A stretch of DNA of 64,000 nucleotides from Stenotrophomonas sp. UBA7346 (GTDB lineage Bacteria > Pseudomonadota > Gammaproteobacteria > Xanthomonadales > Xanthomonadaceae). Shown in pieces: positions 35,536 through 44,285 of the stretch (the stretch's first letter is position 1; every line of letters starts with the position of its first letter). The notes under the pieces were generated by a model that was not told where the DNA came from, did not search any database, and saw nothing but the letters and a program-made list of their open reading frames with translations. Made by a program: the position numbers and the translations under genes. The DNA is taken from the NCBI GenBank assembly GCA_002471015.1, contig DKPB01000034.1:1-64000 (forward strand). Reading direction: 5' to 3'.

Positions 35536-37179
35536 TCACGACACCGGCGGCTGGGGATCCCAGTTGTCCGGCGTCACGATCTTGGGCAGCTCGGGGTCGG
35601 CGATGTAGTTGGGCGACATGATCTGTACCCCGGCCGCATTGAAGGCATCCTGGATGTTGGCGTGCAGCGCGCTGAGTATCTCCGCGCGCAGCGGCAGTTC
35701 AACGATGTGTACGCGCAGCACATAGGCTACGTAGAAGTCGTTGAGCGCGGTCTGCAACACATACGCAGGCGGTGCGTGCTGCACATGTCCGGTCCTGCCA
35801 GCCGCGTCCAGCAGCAGCCGATGCACCTGCCGCCACGGCGTGTCATAGCCGATGGTCACGCCGGTTTCCAGCCACATGCCGGCCGCCTGCGGGTCGCGCG
35901 AATAGTTCAGCAGCTTGCCGCTGAGCACATGCATGTTGGGCAGGCTGACCTCCACCCCGGTAAGGGTGCGGATGCGGGTGGTGAACAAACCGATCTGTAT
36001 CACCTGCCCTTCCACCTCCGCCACTATGACCAGATCGCCGACCGACATCGTCCTTGAATACAGCAGGGTGAAGCCCGCCGCTGCCTGGCCGACGATGCTC
36101 GATCCGCCCAGCGAAATCATCACGCCCAGCAGCACCGTCAGGCCCTTGAACGCATCACTGCCCGAGCCGGGCAGGTAGGGATAGGCCATCACCAGCGCAA
36201 ACAGCCAGATGCCCGCGACGATCAGCTTGCGGCTGGGTTCGGCCAGTTGGCGGTCGATGCCGAACAGCTGGAAGCGCCCATGCTGCACGCCGCGGAACAG
36301 GATGCCGATGATCTGGCTGGCCAGGCGTGCCAGCAGGAAAATGATCAGCGCCGTCACCAGCCCCGGGATAGCCGCCACCCCCGCCCACAACCAGGCCTTG
36401 GCCTGGGCAGCGAGCCATAGCGTCATCGTCGTTGCCCACGGCTGGGTGTAGTCGAACTGGTGGAATACATAGCGCAGCCATTCCTCGGCAAGCACCAGCA
36501 CCGCTACCAGCAACAGCGCACGCGACAACCAGTCGGCCAGCGCATTGGCCCCATGCAGCATCTGCCGTACCGGTACGCTACGCAGCGTCCCCGCCTTCTT
36601 ACCCACCCAGGCCAGCATCGCCGCCCGCAGCCGACGTGCCAGCCAGGCCATCAGCCAGACCAGTGCGGCGGCCAGCACCGTGGCCACAAGGCTGTGCAGC
36701 ACGCCTCGGAGCACCCGCCCCGGCGCACGCTCGCGCTCGGCGGCGGCGACCGCCTCGCCAAGCCGGCTGCGCACCTCCTCGCGCACCTGGGCCAGACTCT
36801 GGCCCTGCGCGGTATCCACATCGGCCGGCGTGATGAGAGTGACGACCTCCCCGCCGAGCAGCAGGATCGCACCGGCAGCGGTGTCGTTGAAGGTCACGCC
36901 GGGCATGCCCGGCTCATCGACGATGCGTTTGATGTTGAATTCGGCAACCTGCGCACGCTGCAGGGGCGAGCGACCCATGAAGGCACTGCGGAAGGTGAGG
37001 ATGTCACGGTTGTAAAAGCGCACCGTCGCCGGGGCCTGCGCCTGGGCGGTGCTTTCTTCGGTCGCAGCCAGCACCGGCGCAGGTGCAAGCAGCAGCGAGG
37101 AGCACAGCACAAGCAGCAGCCATGCCATCAAGGTGAACCCGCGTGCCAGTGGTGCTGTTTCTGGGCTGCTCCGGAACAT
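35536..37179 (-). CDS. Mechanosensitive ion channel, MscS family, with large N-terminal domain
   Basis: 547 residues from ATG 37179; Met at 37128 is possible. The signal peptide/first helix (about 15-38) ends VLAATEE. A periplasmic domain (40-155) is followed by four membrane helices (about 162-185, 215-240, 258-290, 320-345). The MscS pore helix is GLTVLLGVMISLGGSSIVGQ, followed by FTLLYSRTMSVGDLVIV and the beta-domain. It would release solutes on hypo-osmotic shock. Sequence outside the pore is divergent, as in the YbdG/YnaI-like larger homologues. Confidence 0.88.
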   Translation of the reverse strand: MFRSSPETAPLARGFTLMAWLLLVLCSSLLLAPAPVLAATEESTAQAQAPATVRFYNRDILTFRSAFMGRSPLQRAQVAEFNIKRIVDEPGMPGVTFNDTAAGAILLLGGEVVTLITPADVDTAQGQSLAQVREEVRSRLGEAVAAAERERAPGRVLRGVLHSLVATVLAAALVWLMAWLARRLRAAMLAWVGKKAGTLRSVPVRQMLHGANALADWLSRALLLVAVLVLAEEWLRYVFHQFDYTQPWATTMTLWLAAQAKAWLWAGVAAIPGLVTALIIFLLARLASQIIGILFRGVQHGRFQLFGIDRQLAEPSRKLIVAGIWLFALVMAYPYLPGSGSDAFKGLTVLLGVMISLGGSSIVGQAAAGFTLLYSRTMSVGDLVIVAEVEGQVIQIGLFTTRIRTLTGVEVSLPNMHVLSGKLLNYSRDPQAAGMWLETGVTIGYDTPWRQVHRLLLDAAGRTGHVQHAPPAYVLQTALNDFYVAYVLRVHIVELPLRAEILSALHANIQDAFNAAGVQIMSPNYIADPELPKIVTPDNWDPQPPVS

Positions 37180-37372
37180 CTTTCTGCTTCCCCGCAAGAA
37201 GAGATGACTTGCCGCTGGCGTGTTGCGTCGACCCGCCGCCAATCAGCCGCCTTGGCGGTAGCAAGCCAGGCCGGCTGCGTGCGTGCTCCATCATCGCACC
37301 GCGGCAGGCGGATTGCCTGCCATCACGATCTGGCCACTGCGTCCAGGGGTGCACCACACTCGCCCGCAGCAC

Positions 37373-37466
37373 GTAGCCCGGGTAAGCGCAGCGCACCCGG
37401 GAAGAACGGTCCAGCCATCCGTATCCGCGCCAACCGCCCCGGGTGCGCTGCGCTTACCCGGGCTAC
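37373..37466. repeat. Paired inverted GTAG REP elements
   Basis: GTAGCCCGGGTAAGCGC at 37373-37401 faces its inverted copy ending TTACCCGGGCTAC at 37438-37466, spaced by 36 bp. It lies in the 390-bp gap between the divergent MscS and NnrS genes; the rest of the gap (37180-37372) shows nothing further, and 37467-37569 holds the nnrS promoter. Confidence 0.85.
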
Positions 37467-37521
37467 GGCCAGCCATTGATCTGGCGAGGCTGGCTGCGGC
37501 TTTCTGCTCACGTTGCCGGCC

Positions 37522-37563
37522 TTGATATTGGTCAGTACCGGCGGCGACGGAAGTGTGGATACT
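37522..37563 (+). promoter_or_regulatory. FNR/Anr-type box and -10 for nnrS
   Basis: TTGATATTGGTCAG at 37522-37535 matches TTGAT-N4-ATCAA with a perfect left half and two mismatches on the right. A -10-like GATACT at 37558-37563 sits at the spacing expected for a class II FNR promoter (site centre to -10 centre 32 bp). Predicted start of transcription is about 37570. Activation by the regulator at 40891-41667 is inferred. Confidence 0.6.
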
Positions 37564-37569
37564 CGCTGC

Positions 37570-38778
37570 GTGGACACTTCCAGGCCCCGCGTGCAGCTGT
37601 TCAATGCGCCACACCGGCTGCTGTTCTTCATCGGTGTCTGCAATCTCGGCTTGGCGATGGCTTGGTGGGCGCTCTGGCTGGCCGGCTTGCAACTTGGCAG
37701 CCCCCTGCCCGTACCCGCCGTGCCACCGGCCTGGCTGCACGGACTGTGGATGCAGTACCTGGTGCTGCCCAGTTTCATCTTCGGCTTTCTGTTGACCGTA
37801 TTCCCGCGCTGGATGGGATTGCCGGCACTGCCGCGTTGGCAGTACGCCGGGGTCGGCAGTGGCCTGTTCGGCGCGCAGATGGCGCTGTTGGCCGCCAGCC
37901 TTGGATGGCAACCCGGGGTGAGGCTGGCCGTGTTGCTGGCGGTGCTCGGGTGGTCATTCGGTCTTGTGGTTCTTGGCCGACTACTACTGCAGGAAAAAGG
38001 CCGCACCTGGCATGCACGGTCCTGCTGGGCTGCATTGCTCTTGGGCTGGATCGACCTGCTGGCCTTCGCTGCTGCGGCGGCAGGCGCGGATATCCGCTGG
38101 CAGGCACTGAGTGTGTCGGTCGGGACCTTCGGACTGTTGCTGCCGATCTACGCCAGCGTCGCCCATCGCATGTTCCCGTTCTTCGCCGGCAATGTGGTGC
38201 CGGGCTACCAGGCATGGCGGCCACCGCATTGGCTGGCGATCATGTGGACGTTGTGCCTGCTGCATCTGTTCGGGGAAAACCTGCAGCAGCCACTGGTCAT
38301 GCTGCTGGCCGATGCCGGCTTGCTGCTGTTGTCGCTGTACTCGCTATGGCGCTGGTGGCCACGTGGTCCCAAGCCGGCCTTGCTGGCGGTGTTGTTCTAC
38401 GGCTTGGCGTGGTGGCCGCTGGCGATGCTGCTGTATCTGCTGCAGGACATAGCCCCGCTTGCCGGCCATACCGGCTGGCTGGAACGCGCGCCGCTGCATG
38501 CCTTGGCGATTGGCCTGTTCGGCAGCCTGCTGGTGGCGATGGTCACCCGTGTGACCCAGGGCCACTCCGGGCGTGCGCTGGTAATGCCGATGGTCGCCTG
38601 GATTGCCCTGCTCGGCCTGCAGCTGGTTGCCGTGCTGCGCATCCTGGCGCCGCTACTGGATGATCCCTGGCGTTGGCATGCCGTCGCCGCCGCAGGTTGG
38701 CTGCTGGTGCTTGCACCGTGGCTGCTGCGGCTGGGATGGATCTACTGGCGCCCGCGTGCGGACGGCAAGCCGGACTGA
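37570..38778 (+). CDS. nnrS: NnrS family membrane protein
   Basis: 402 residues from GTG 37570. The predicted transcription start falls at that codon, so GTG 37591 (395 residues, AGG six bases upstream) may be the true start. Twelve membrane helices; conserved features include FRAP-like APHRLLFFIGV at the start, SFIFGFLLTVFPRWMG, AHRMFPFFAGNVVPGY (His) and LGLFGSLLVAMVTRVTQGHSG (heme-copper-type ligands). NnrS proteins protect against nitrosative stress arising from nitrate and nitrite respiration, which suits its place next to the nar genes, with which it converges (9 bp between stops). Confidence 0.85.
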   Translation: MDTSRPRVQLFNAPHRLLFFIGVCNLGLAMAWWALWLAGLQLGSPLPVPAVPPAWLHGLWMQYLVLPSFIFGFLLTVFPRWMGLPALPRWQYAGVGSGLFGAQMALLAASLGWQPGVRLAVLLAVLGWSFGLVVLGRLLLQEKGRTWHARSCWAALLLGWIDLLAFAAAAAGADIRWQALSVSVGTFGLLLPIYASVAHRMFPFFAGNVVPGYQAWRPPHWLAIMWTLCLLHLFGENLQQPLVMLLADAGLLLLSLYSLWRWWPRGPKPALLAVLFYGLAWWPLAMLLYLLQDIAPLAGHTGWLERAPLHALAIGLFGSLLVAMVTRVTQGHSGRALVMPMVAWIALLGLQLVAVLRILAPLLDDPWRWHAVAAAGWLLVLAPWLLRLGWIYWRPRADGKPD

Positions 38779-38787
38779 GCGCCGCGC

Positions 38788-39453
38788 TCAGACCTGCACG
38801 CGGCCGTCGGCCAGATGCACCACCTGCTGGCCGAACATGTCCACGTCCTCCGGATCATGGCTGATCAGCAGCAGTGGGATGCCGGTCTGGTCCAGCACCG
38901 TTTCGAGTTCCTGGCGCAGATGCGCACGCAGAGCGTGGTCGAGTGCGGCGAACGGCTCATCCAGCAGCAGCGCCTGCGGCTTGGTCACCAGCGCCCGTGC
39001 CAAGGCGGTGCGCTGACGTTGGCCGCCGGAGATCTGCGACGGCAGCAGGTCACCAAGGTGATCGATGCGGAACGCCTGCAACCATTGCTCGACCGCATCG
39101 ATACGACGGCTCCGCGGCGGATTCAACAGGCCTCGCTGCAGGCCAAAACCCACGTTCTGCCGCACCGTCAGGTGCGGGAACAAGGCGTAGTCCTGGAACA
39201 CATAGCCGATGCGGCGCCGTTGTGGTGACAGATTGATGCCGGCAGCCGCATCGAACAGCGCTTGCCCGTGCATGCGGATCACACCGGCGTCCGGCCGCAG
39301 CAATCCAGCCACCGCCTTCAAGGTCAAACTTTTTCCCGCACCAGACGGGCCGAACAACACAACGTTGGGCTGTGTGCAATGCAAGGCCGCCTGCAGCTGG
39401 AACTGCTGTCCAGCCGCACTCAGTTGGCGCTGAACATCAAGCTCAAGCCACAT
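38788..39453 (-). CDS. modC: Molybdate ABC transporter ATP-binding protein
   Basis: 221 residues from ATG 39453. Walker A is FGPSGAGKSLT, the Q-loop GYVFQDYALFPHLTV, the signature ISGGQRQRTALA and Walker B ALLLDEPFAALD. E. coli ModC (352) carries a C-terminal molybdate-binding (Mop/TOBE) domain that is absent here, so it lacks that regulatory sensor. Overlaps the end of modB by 11 nt and is the last gene of the long minus-strand operon. Confidence 0.9.
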   Translation of the reverse strand: MWLELDVQRQLSAAGQQFQLQAALHCTQPNVVLFGPSGAGKSLTLKAVAGLLRPDAGVIRMHGQALFDAAAGINLSPQRRRIGYVFQDYALFPHLTVRQNVGFGLQRGLLNPPRSRRIDAVEQWLQAFRIDHLGDLLPSQISGGQRQRTALARALVTKPQALLLDEPFAALDHALRAHLRQELETVLDQTGIPLLLISHDPEDVDMFGQQVVHLADGRVQV

Positions 39454-40129
39454 TGCGCGCCCCCTCCTGCCGCCGCCCCACCAGTCGCGCGGCAAGCAGC
39501 AGCACGCTGATGCAGACCAGCGAGGACAGCAGCACCAAGGCGTTGGCGCGCCCGTCATTGCCGGCCTGTACCGCCTCGTAGATGGCGATGGACAAGGTCT
39601 GGGTGCGCCCGGGAATACTGCCAGCGACCATGATGGTGGCGCCGAACTCACCCATCGCACGGGCGAAAGACAGCAGCAGGCCGGCAAGAATGCCGCGCCA
39701 TGCCAGCGGCAAGGTCACCCGGAAGAACAGCGCCAGCTCGGATACGCCCAAGGTACGCGCGGCCTGTTCCAGCTGCCCGTCGACATCCTCGAACGCGGCG
39801 CGCGCCGGCTTGAATACCAGCGGAAACGACGCCACCGCAGCAGCGATCACTGCCGCCTGCCAGGTAAACACCAGGTTGATGCCGAAACTGCTCTCCAGCC
39901 ATGCGCCAAGCGGCCCCTTGCTGCCGATCAGCACCAGCAGGTAATAGCCCAGCACCGTTGGCGGCAGCACCATCGGCAAGGTGAATACCGTATCCAGCAG
40001 CTCATGGCCGGGAAAGCGCCGCCGCGCCAACAAGGCACCAAATCCGACACCGAGCACGAGATTGATCGCGGTCGCCCAGCCGGCCACCTTCAGCGACAAC
40101 CACAGCGCGCTCCAGTCCAGATCCACCAT
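39443..40129 (-). CDS. modB: Molybdate ABC transporter permease
   Basis: 228 residues from ATG 40129, which overlaps the modA stop by 4 nt; the TTG at 40132 was not used. Five membrane helices and the EAA loop ARTLGVSELALFFRVTLPLA preceding a GILAGLLLSFARAMGEFGATI segment fit ModB. It moves molybdate into the cytoplasm for the cofactor of nitrate reductase encoded upstream. Confidence 0.93.
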   Translation of the reverse strand: MVDLDWSALWLSLKVAGWATAINLVLGVGFGALLARRRFPGHELLDTVFTLPMVLPPTVLGYYLLVLIGSKGPLGAWLESSFGINLVFTWQAAVIAAAVASFPLVFKPARAAFEDVDGQLEQAARTLGVSELALFFRVTLPLAWRGILAGLLLSFARAMGEFGATIMVAGSIPGRTQTLSIAIYEAVQAGNDGRANALVLLSSLVCISVLLLAARLVGRRQEGARNVA

Positions 40130-40869
40130 CAAGGGCTGCCGAAGCCGTGCCTGTGCAGGATGGCCTGGCCCTGCGCCGAGCGCACGAAGGCGATGAAGCG
40201 CTTGGCTTCGGCGGCGTTGCGGCTGGTCTTCACCATTGCCAGCGGATAGCTGATGCCGCCTGCAACCGGCACCTGGAAGGCGCGCTGCACGCGCTCGCTC
40301 ATCGCCTGCGCGTCGGTGGCATAGACGAAGCCGGCATCCACTTCACCACGCGCCACATAGTCCAGTGACTGGCGCACATTCTGGGTGCTGATCATCTTGG
40401 CCTGCACTGCCGGCCACACACCGGCCTGCTGCAGCGCGCCGCGCGCATAGCGCCCGACCGGCACGCTGTCGGGGTTGCCGATGGCAACGCGCTTCACATC
40501 GGCCCTGGCCAGTGCCGCCAACGTGGTCGGCTTGTTGCTGGCCTGCGGCGGCACCACCACCCACAGGCTGTTCTGCGCGAACACGTGCTGGGTCGTTGGA
40601 TCAATCAGGCCTTCGGTGTTGGCCTGCGCCATCGTGGCCTGGTCGGCCGAGGCCAGCACATCGACCGGCGCGCCGCGTGCGATCTGCTGCAGCAAGGTGC
40701 CGGAGGCGGCAAAATTCAGGTCGACCTTCGTGCCTGGGTTGGCCTTCTCGTACGCGCTGGATATCTCGCGGAAACTCTCGGTCAGGCTGGAAGCCGCCGA
40801 GACCGTCAGGTCAGCCGCGCCTGCCGGCAGCGTGGCTGCCAGCAACAACAACGCCCACAGCTTGTTCAT
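40129..40869 (-). CDS. modA: Molybdate-binding periplasmic protein
   Basis: 246 residues. The signal peptide (1-18) ends LPAGAADLT. The binding fold shows SAASSLTESFREISSAYEK and LNFAASGTLLQQIARGAPVD, the two oxyanion-binding strands, and VPVGRYARGALQQAGV. The gene begins 21 bp after the FNR-type regulator stop, with no separate promoter visible. Confidence 0.94.
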   Translation of the reverse strand: MNKLWALLLLAATLPAGAADLTVSAASSLTESFREISSAYEKANPGTKVDLNFAASGTLLQQIARGAPVDVLASADQATMAQANTEGLIDPTTQHVFAQNSLWVVVPPQASNKPTTLAALARADVKRVAIGNPDSVPVGRYARGALQQAGVWPAVQAKMISTQNVRQSLDYVARGEVDAGFVYATDAQAMSERVQRAFQVPVAGGISYPLAMVKTSRNAAEAKRFIAFVRSAQGQAILHRHGFGSP

Positions 40870-40890
40870 GCATGCATCCTCGGTTGGGCA

Positions 40891-41667
40891 TCATTCGCTT
40901 GCATCATCGGTGGCCGCCATCAAGGCCAGACGCTCCGGTTGCAACAGGATGATCTCGCGCTGCTTCACCGCGATGATTTCCTCGTCGCTCAAGCGCCGCA
41001 GCACCCGGCTGGCGGTCTCCGGGGCCATGCGCAGGTAGTTGGCGATCTCGGTGCGGGTCATGGTCAGGTTGAAGCGGTGTGCGGAAAATCCACGCCGCGC
41101 GTAGCGGTTGGAGATATCCAGCAGGAACGCGGCCATGCGCTCCTCGGTACGGTAATTGGCGGCCAGCAGCGCCGCCTTGCCGATCTCGGCACTGAGCAGG
41201 CTGAATAGCTTGGCCTGCAGGCCGGGCATGCGGCTGGCCAGCATGCTGATGCGCGGAAACGAGATACGGCACAGATGCACGGTATCCAGCGCCACCGCAT
41301 TGCAGGGATAGCGCGAACCATGGATGGCGTTCAGACCGATGACTTCGCCTGGCAGCGAGAAACCCAGTACCTGTTCATTGCCGAGGCTGTCGTCGACAAA
41401 GGTCTTGACCATGCCCGCACGCACCGCGGCGATTGCGTCGAAGGGTTCACCCGCGCGGAAGATGTAGTCACCAGCGTGGTAGGGCCCGACGTGGTCGACC
41501 ATCACGTGCAGCTCGTTCAGCGCGGTCTTGTCATAACCCTGCGAACTGCAGGCATCGGAGAACGCACAGGTCGTGCAGAAATGCAGCGCGTCACCGTCGC
41601 CGGCAGCGGCTGGATTCGGCGTCGCGGTGCCCAGGGGGCCGCGCGGTGGGGGTGTAGGTGACGTCAT
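40891..41667 (-). CDS. fnr: FNR/Anr-type oxygen-sensing transcription regulator
   Basis: 258 residues from ATG 41667. Cys31, Cys34 and Cys40 (CTTCAFSDAC) plus Cys122 (RYPCNAV) match the [4Fe-4S] ligands of E. coli FNR (20, 23, 29, 122). The cyclic-nucleotide-binding-like domain spans about 50-165, and the HTH helix reads ETASRVLRRL, keeping the Glu, Ser and Arg that read TTGAT. It should activate anaerobic genes when oxygen is absent. Its place inside the nar operon, between the HemN-like and modA genes, with FNR boxes nearby suggests a positive feedback loop. Also named anr in Pseudomonas. Confidence 0.92.
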   Translation of the reverse strand: MTSPTPPPRGPLGTATPNPAAAGDGDALHFCTTCAFSDACSSQGYDKTALNELHVMVDHVGPYHAGDYIFRAGEPFDAIAAVRAGMVKTFVDDSLGNEQVLGFSLPGEVIGLNAIHGSRYPCNAVALDTVHLCRISFPRISMLASRMPGLQAKLFSLLSAEIGKAALLAANYRTEERMAAFLLDISNRYARRGFSAHRFNLTMTRTEIANYLRMAPETASRVLRRLSDEEIIAVKQREIILLQPERLALMAATDDASE

Positions 41668-41674
41668 TCCGTTT

Positions 41675-42886
41675 TCAAGCAACAGCGGCCAAGGGGCGGA
41701 AGCACGCTGCGATCATACGCCACAGCAGCTCACCTTCGTTCTGGATCAACAGCATGTCGCCGTCCCGGCGCAGCCAGCCGCGTTCGATGAACATGGCGAC
41801 ACGGCTCCAGGCGTGCTCGAAACAGGCATCGAAGGGCTGCGCGTTGCGCCACTCGAAGGCGCGCATGTCCAGCGCGTGATCGCAGGCCAGGCTCTGCACC
41901 ACCTCATCGGTCATACGTTCATGCTCGGAAAGAATAAGCCCGGACGATATGCCCGGCTGCCCAACTACCAGGCAGGCGCGCCAGCTGCGTGGCTCCGGTG
42001 CGATGCGGCAGATCACATCGCCGATCTGGCTGCAGGCGCCGACACCAATACCGAGCAGGTCATGGCGCTCGCGCCGGGGGACCCCGAGCAGGTCGCAATG
42101 GCGCTGGCCATCACCGTTGCGCAGCGGCGTCGGCAGGTCCGGCCGCTGGTAGTGGTCGCCGCCCAACGGCAGATAGCCGGCCGCCCGCAGCAGCCGCCAC
42201 GCCTGCAGCCAGTCCGCCGGCAACGGATATTCGGGCAGCAAGGCAGGCGATGGCAGGATGATGCGTTCGGGTGCCAGCTCCAGCACGCGCTGCAGCCGTT
42301 GCAGGAACGACACATCGGCGTAGCAGGGCACGCGCAGCTGGTAGTAACACGCGGTGAACCCGGCCTGCTGGGCCTGAGCCAGCATCGCCGGGCCATCGAC
42401 GCCGGCGTGATCGATCACTGTCATCCGGGTACAACCGACCCCCCGCAATGACGCTGGTACCACATCGCTGGCCGCATCCAGACGCACTTCGACCTGCGGC
42501 CGGGCAATGGTGCACAGCTGCTCCGGCACCGCATCCAGCAGGCGGCCCAGCAGGGCGGGCGGCAGGTGCTCGACGATACCCGGCTGCAGCACCATGGCTG
42601 CCACTTCGCGGTCGCTGGCCAGCATGTTGGCATGCAGGCGCAGGCATACCAGCAGCGCATCCAGCACGTTCTCCGCCGGCTCCGGGTCATGGGCCGGTGC
42701 GCAGAAACCCAGGGTCAACGCACGCGGAATCAGATGCTCGTTGCTGGCCTGCATGGCCGCACGCCAGCCGGCTTCGGCAAAGCCGGGGCTCAGCTCCGCC
42801 GGCGCCGGGAACAACACGTGCGCGGGTTGCTGCAGCAGTGCGACATGCAATGTGGCGTCATCCATCCCGGCGGTCTCTACTGACAT
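41675..42886 (-). CDS. HemN-like protein lacking the radical-SAM Fe-S motif
   Basis: 403 residues from ATG 42886 (GAGG eight bases upstream). It aligns by eye with oxygen-independent coproporphyrinogen III oxidase, mainly in the second half: HCDLLGVPRRERHDLLGIGV, then GACSQIGD, LILSEHERMTDEVVQSLAC, and a tail matching the HemN winged domain. Where HemN has CX3CX2C this protein has LTLGFCAPAHD (single Cys62), so it should not form the SAM-binding [4Fe-4S] cluster and cannot be a standard HemN. It overlaps nothing, ends 7 bp before the regulator gene, and may have a structural or heme-binding role. Intact HemN elsewhere in the genome is expected. Confidence 0.7.
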   Translation of the reverse strand: MSVETAGMDDATLHVALLQQPAHVLFPAPAELSPGFAEAGWRAAMQASNEHLIPRALTLGFCAPAHDPEPAENVLDALLVCLRLHANMLASDREVAAMVLQPGIVEHLPPALLGRLLDAVPEQLCTIARPQVEVRLDAASDVVPASLRGVGCTRMTVIDHAGVDGPAMLAQAQQAGFTACYYQLRVPCYADVSFLQRLQRVLELAPERIILPSPALLPEYPLPADWLQAWRLLRAAGYLPLGGDHYQRPDLPTPLRNGDGQRHCDLLGVPRRERHDLLGIGVGACSQIGDVICRIAPEPRSWRACLVVGQPGISSGLILSEHERMTDEVVQSLACDHALDMRAFEWRNAQPFDACFEHAWSRVAMFIERGWLRRDGDMLLIQNEGELLWRMIAACFRPLAAVA

Positions 42887-42920
42887 GCCTGCATCCTCGC
42901 GCAGCGACCGCCGGGTTTCC

Positions 42921-42934
42921 CTGATCTGGATCAA
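42921..42934 (-). promoter_or_regulatory. FNR/Anr-type box overlapping the narK stop
   Basis: On the minus strand TTGATCCAGATCAG, one mismatch to TTGAT-N4-ATCAA. It overlaps the stop of the downstream narK gene and is centred 41.5 bp before the start codon of the HemN-like gene. The -10 expected 32 bp away would be GAGGAT, which is poor, so an internal promoter is possible but unproven. Confidence 0.5.
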
Positions 42935-44262
42935 GCGCGGCGCTGTTTCTCCACCGCGCCGGCATCGATGGCTTCGGGCAGGTCGGTCTCGCGATCGAGC
43001 TGCGGGAAGTTGCGACGCTCCATCCGGCGGATGGCGAAGTGCATCCAGGTCAAGGAAATGCTGACCAGCACGAACAGCAGCATGAAGCAGCTGCTCCAGA
43101 TGCCGAGCGCATCATTCAGGGCGCCAAACACGATGGGCAGGATGAAGCCACCGAGCCCGCCGATCATGCCGACCACGCCGCCCACCGAACCCACGTGCTG
43201 GGGGTAGTAGACCGGGATGTGCTTGTAGACCGCAGCCTTGCCCAGCGACATGAAGAAGCCGAGCACGAACACCAGCACGGTGAACAGGGTCACGCTGATC
43301 GCCAGGTGGAAGCTGATCTCGCCGTGTATGCCCTGCACGATATAACGCGTATCTGGATAGGCCAGGATGAAGGTACAGATCGACGACACCCCCAGCGTCC
43401 AGTACATCACCCGCCGCGCACCGATGCGGTCAGACAGCCAACCGCCCACCACCCGGAACAGGCTGGCCGGGATCGAGTAACACGCCGCCAGCACGCCGGC
43501 CGTGCCCACATCCATGCCGTAGGCACCGACCAGATAGTGCGGCAGCCACAATGCCAGCGCGACGAAGCCGCCGAACACGAAGAAGTAGTACAGCGAGAAG
43601 CGCCACACCTGCAGGTTTTTCAGGGGTGCCATCTGCTCAGCGAAGGACATCGGCTTGACGCCGCTGCGGCGGCGGTCCTCCAGCGAGGGATCTTCCTTGC
43701 TGAACAGATAGAACAGGATGGCGGTGACCGCCAGGCCAACGGCCCACAGCTTGGCCACCATCATCCAGCCCGAGGCCACCATCACCAGCGGCGCCAGCAG
43801 CTTGGTGACCGCCGAGCCGATATTGCCGGCACCGAAGATGCCCAATGCGGTGCCCTGCTTCTCCGGCGGGAACCACTTGGACACATAGGTGACGCCGACG
43901 GAGAAGTTGCCACCGGCAATGCCGACGAACAGCGCCGCCAACAGGAACTGCGGGTAGGTCTGCGCATAGGTCAGCAGCCAGGTCGCCACCGCGCCGCACA
44001 GCATCACCAGGGTCATCACCTTGCGGCCGCCGAACTGGTCGGACCAGATGCCGAGGAAGACGCGGATCACCGAGCCGGTCAATACCGGGGTGGCAATCAG
44101 CAGACCAAACTGGGTGTCGTTCAAGCCCAGCTGCTCGCTGATCTGGATGCCGATGATGGCGAAGATCATCCACACCGCGAAACACACGGTGAAGGCGAAG
44201 GTACTCAGCCATAGCGCACGTTGTTGTTCGCCGCTGCTGACGTTCTGTAGATTCTGGCTCAT
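42931..44262 (-). CDS. narK: Nitrate/nitrite transporter, NarK type (second copy)
   Basis: 443 residues with twelve helices. The nitrate signature motifs of NarK are present: VGIAGGNFSVGVTYVSKWFP near 115-135 and GVVGMIGGLGGFILPIVFG near 360-378. Two NarK-like genes in one nar locus, as here and at 51915, often divide nitrate/H+ symport from nitrate/nitrite antiport. It starts 23 bp after the PPIase gene. Confidence 0.92.
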   Translation of the reverse strand: MSQNLQNVSSGEQQRALWLSTFAFTVCFAVWMIFAIIGIQISEQLGLNDTQFGLLIATPVLTGSVIRVFLGIWSDQFGGRKVMTLVMLCGAVATWLLTYAQTYPQFLLAALFVGIAGGNFSVGVTYVSKWFPPEKQGTALGIFGAGNIGSAVTKLLAPLVMVASGWMMVAKLWAVGLAVTAILFYLFSKEDPSLEDRRRSGVKPMSFAEQMAPLKNLQVWRFSLYYFFVFGGFVALALWLPHYLVGAYGMDVGTAGVLAACYSIPASLFRVVGGWLSDRIGARRVMYWTLGVSSICTFILAYPDTRYIVQGIHGEISFHLAISVTLFTVLVFVLGFFMSLGKAAVYKHIPVYYPQHVGSVGGVVGMIGGLGGFILPIVFGALNDALGIWSSCFMLLFVLVSISLTWMHFAIRRMERRNFPQLDRETDLPEAIDAGAVEKQRRA

Positions 44263-44285
44263 TGCCGCTCCTGGGGGATTACGTC

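Noticed and set aside
38815..39228. Open frames opposite modC
   Set aside because: No motif, weak start, mirror of modC codons.
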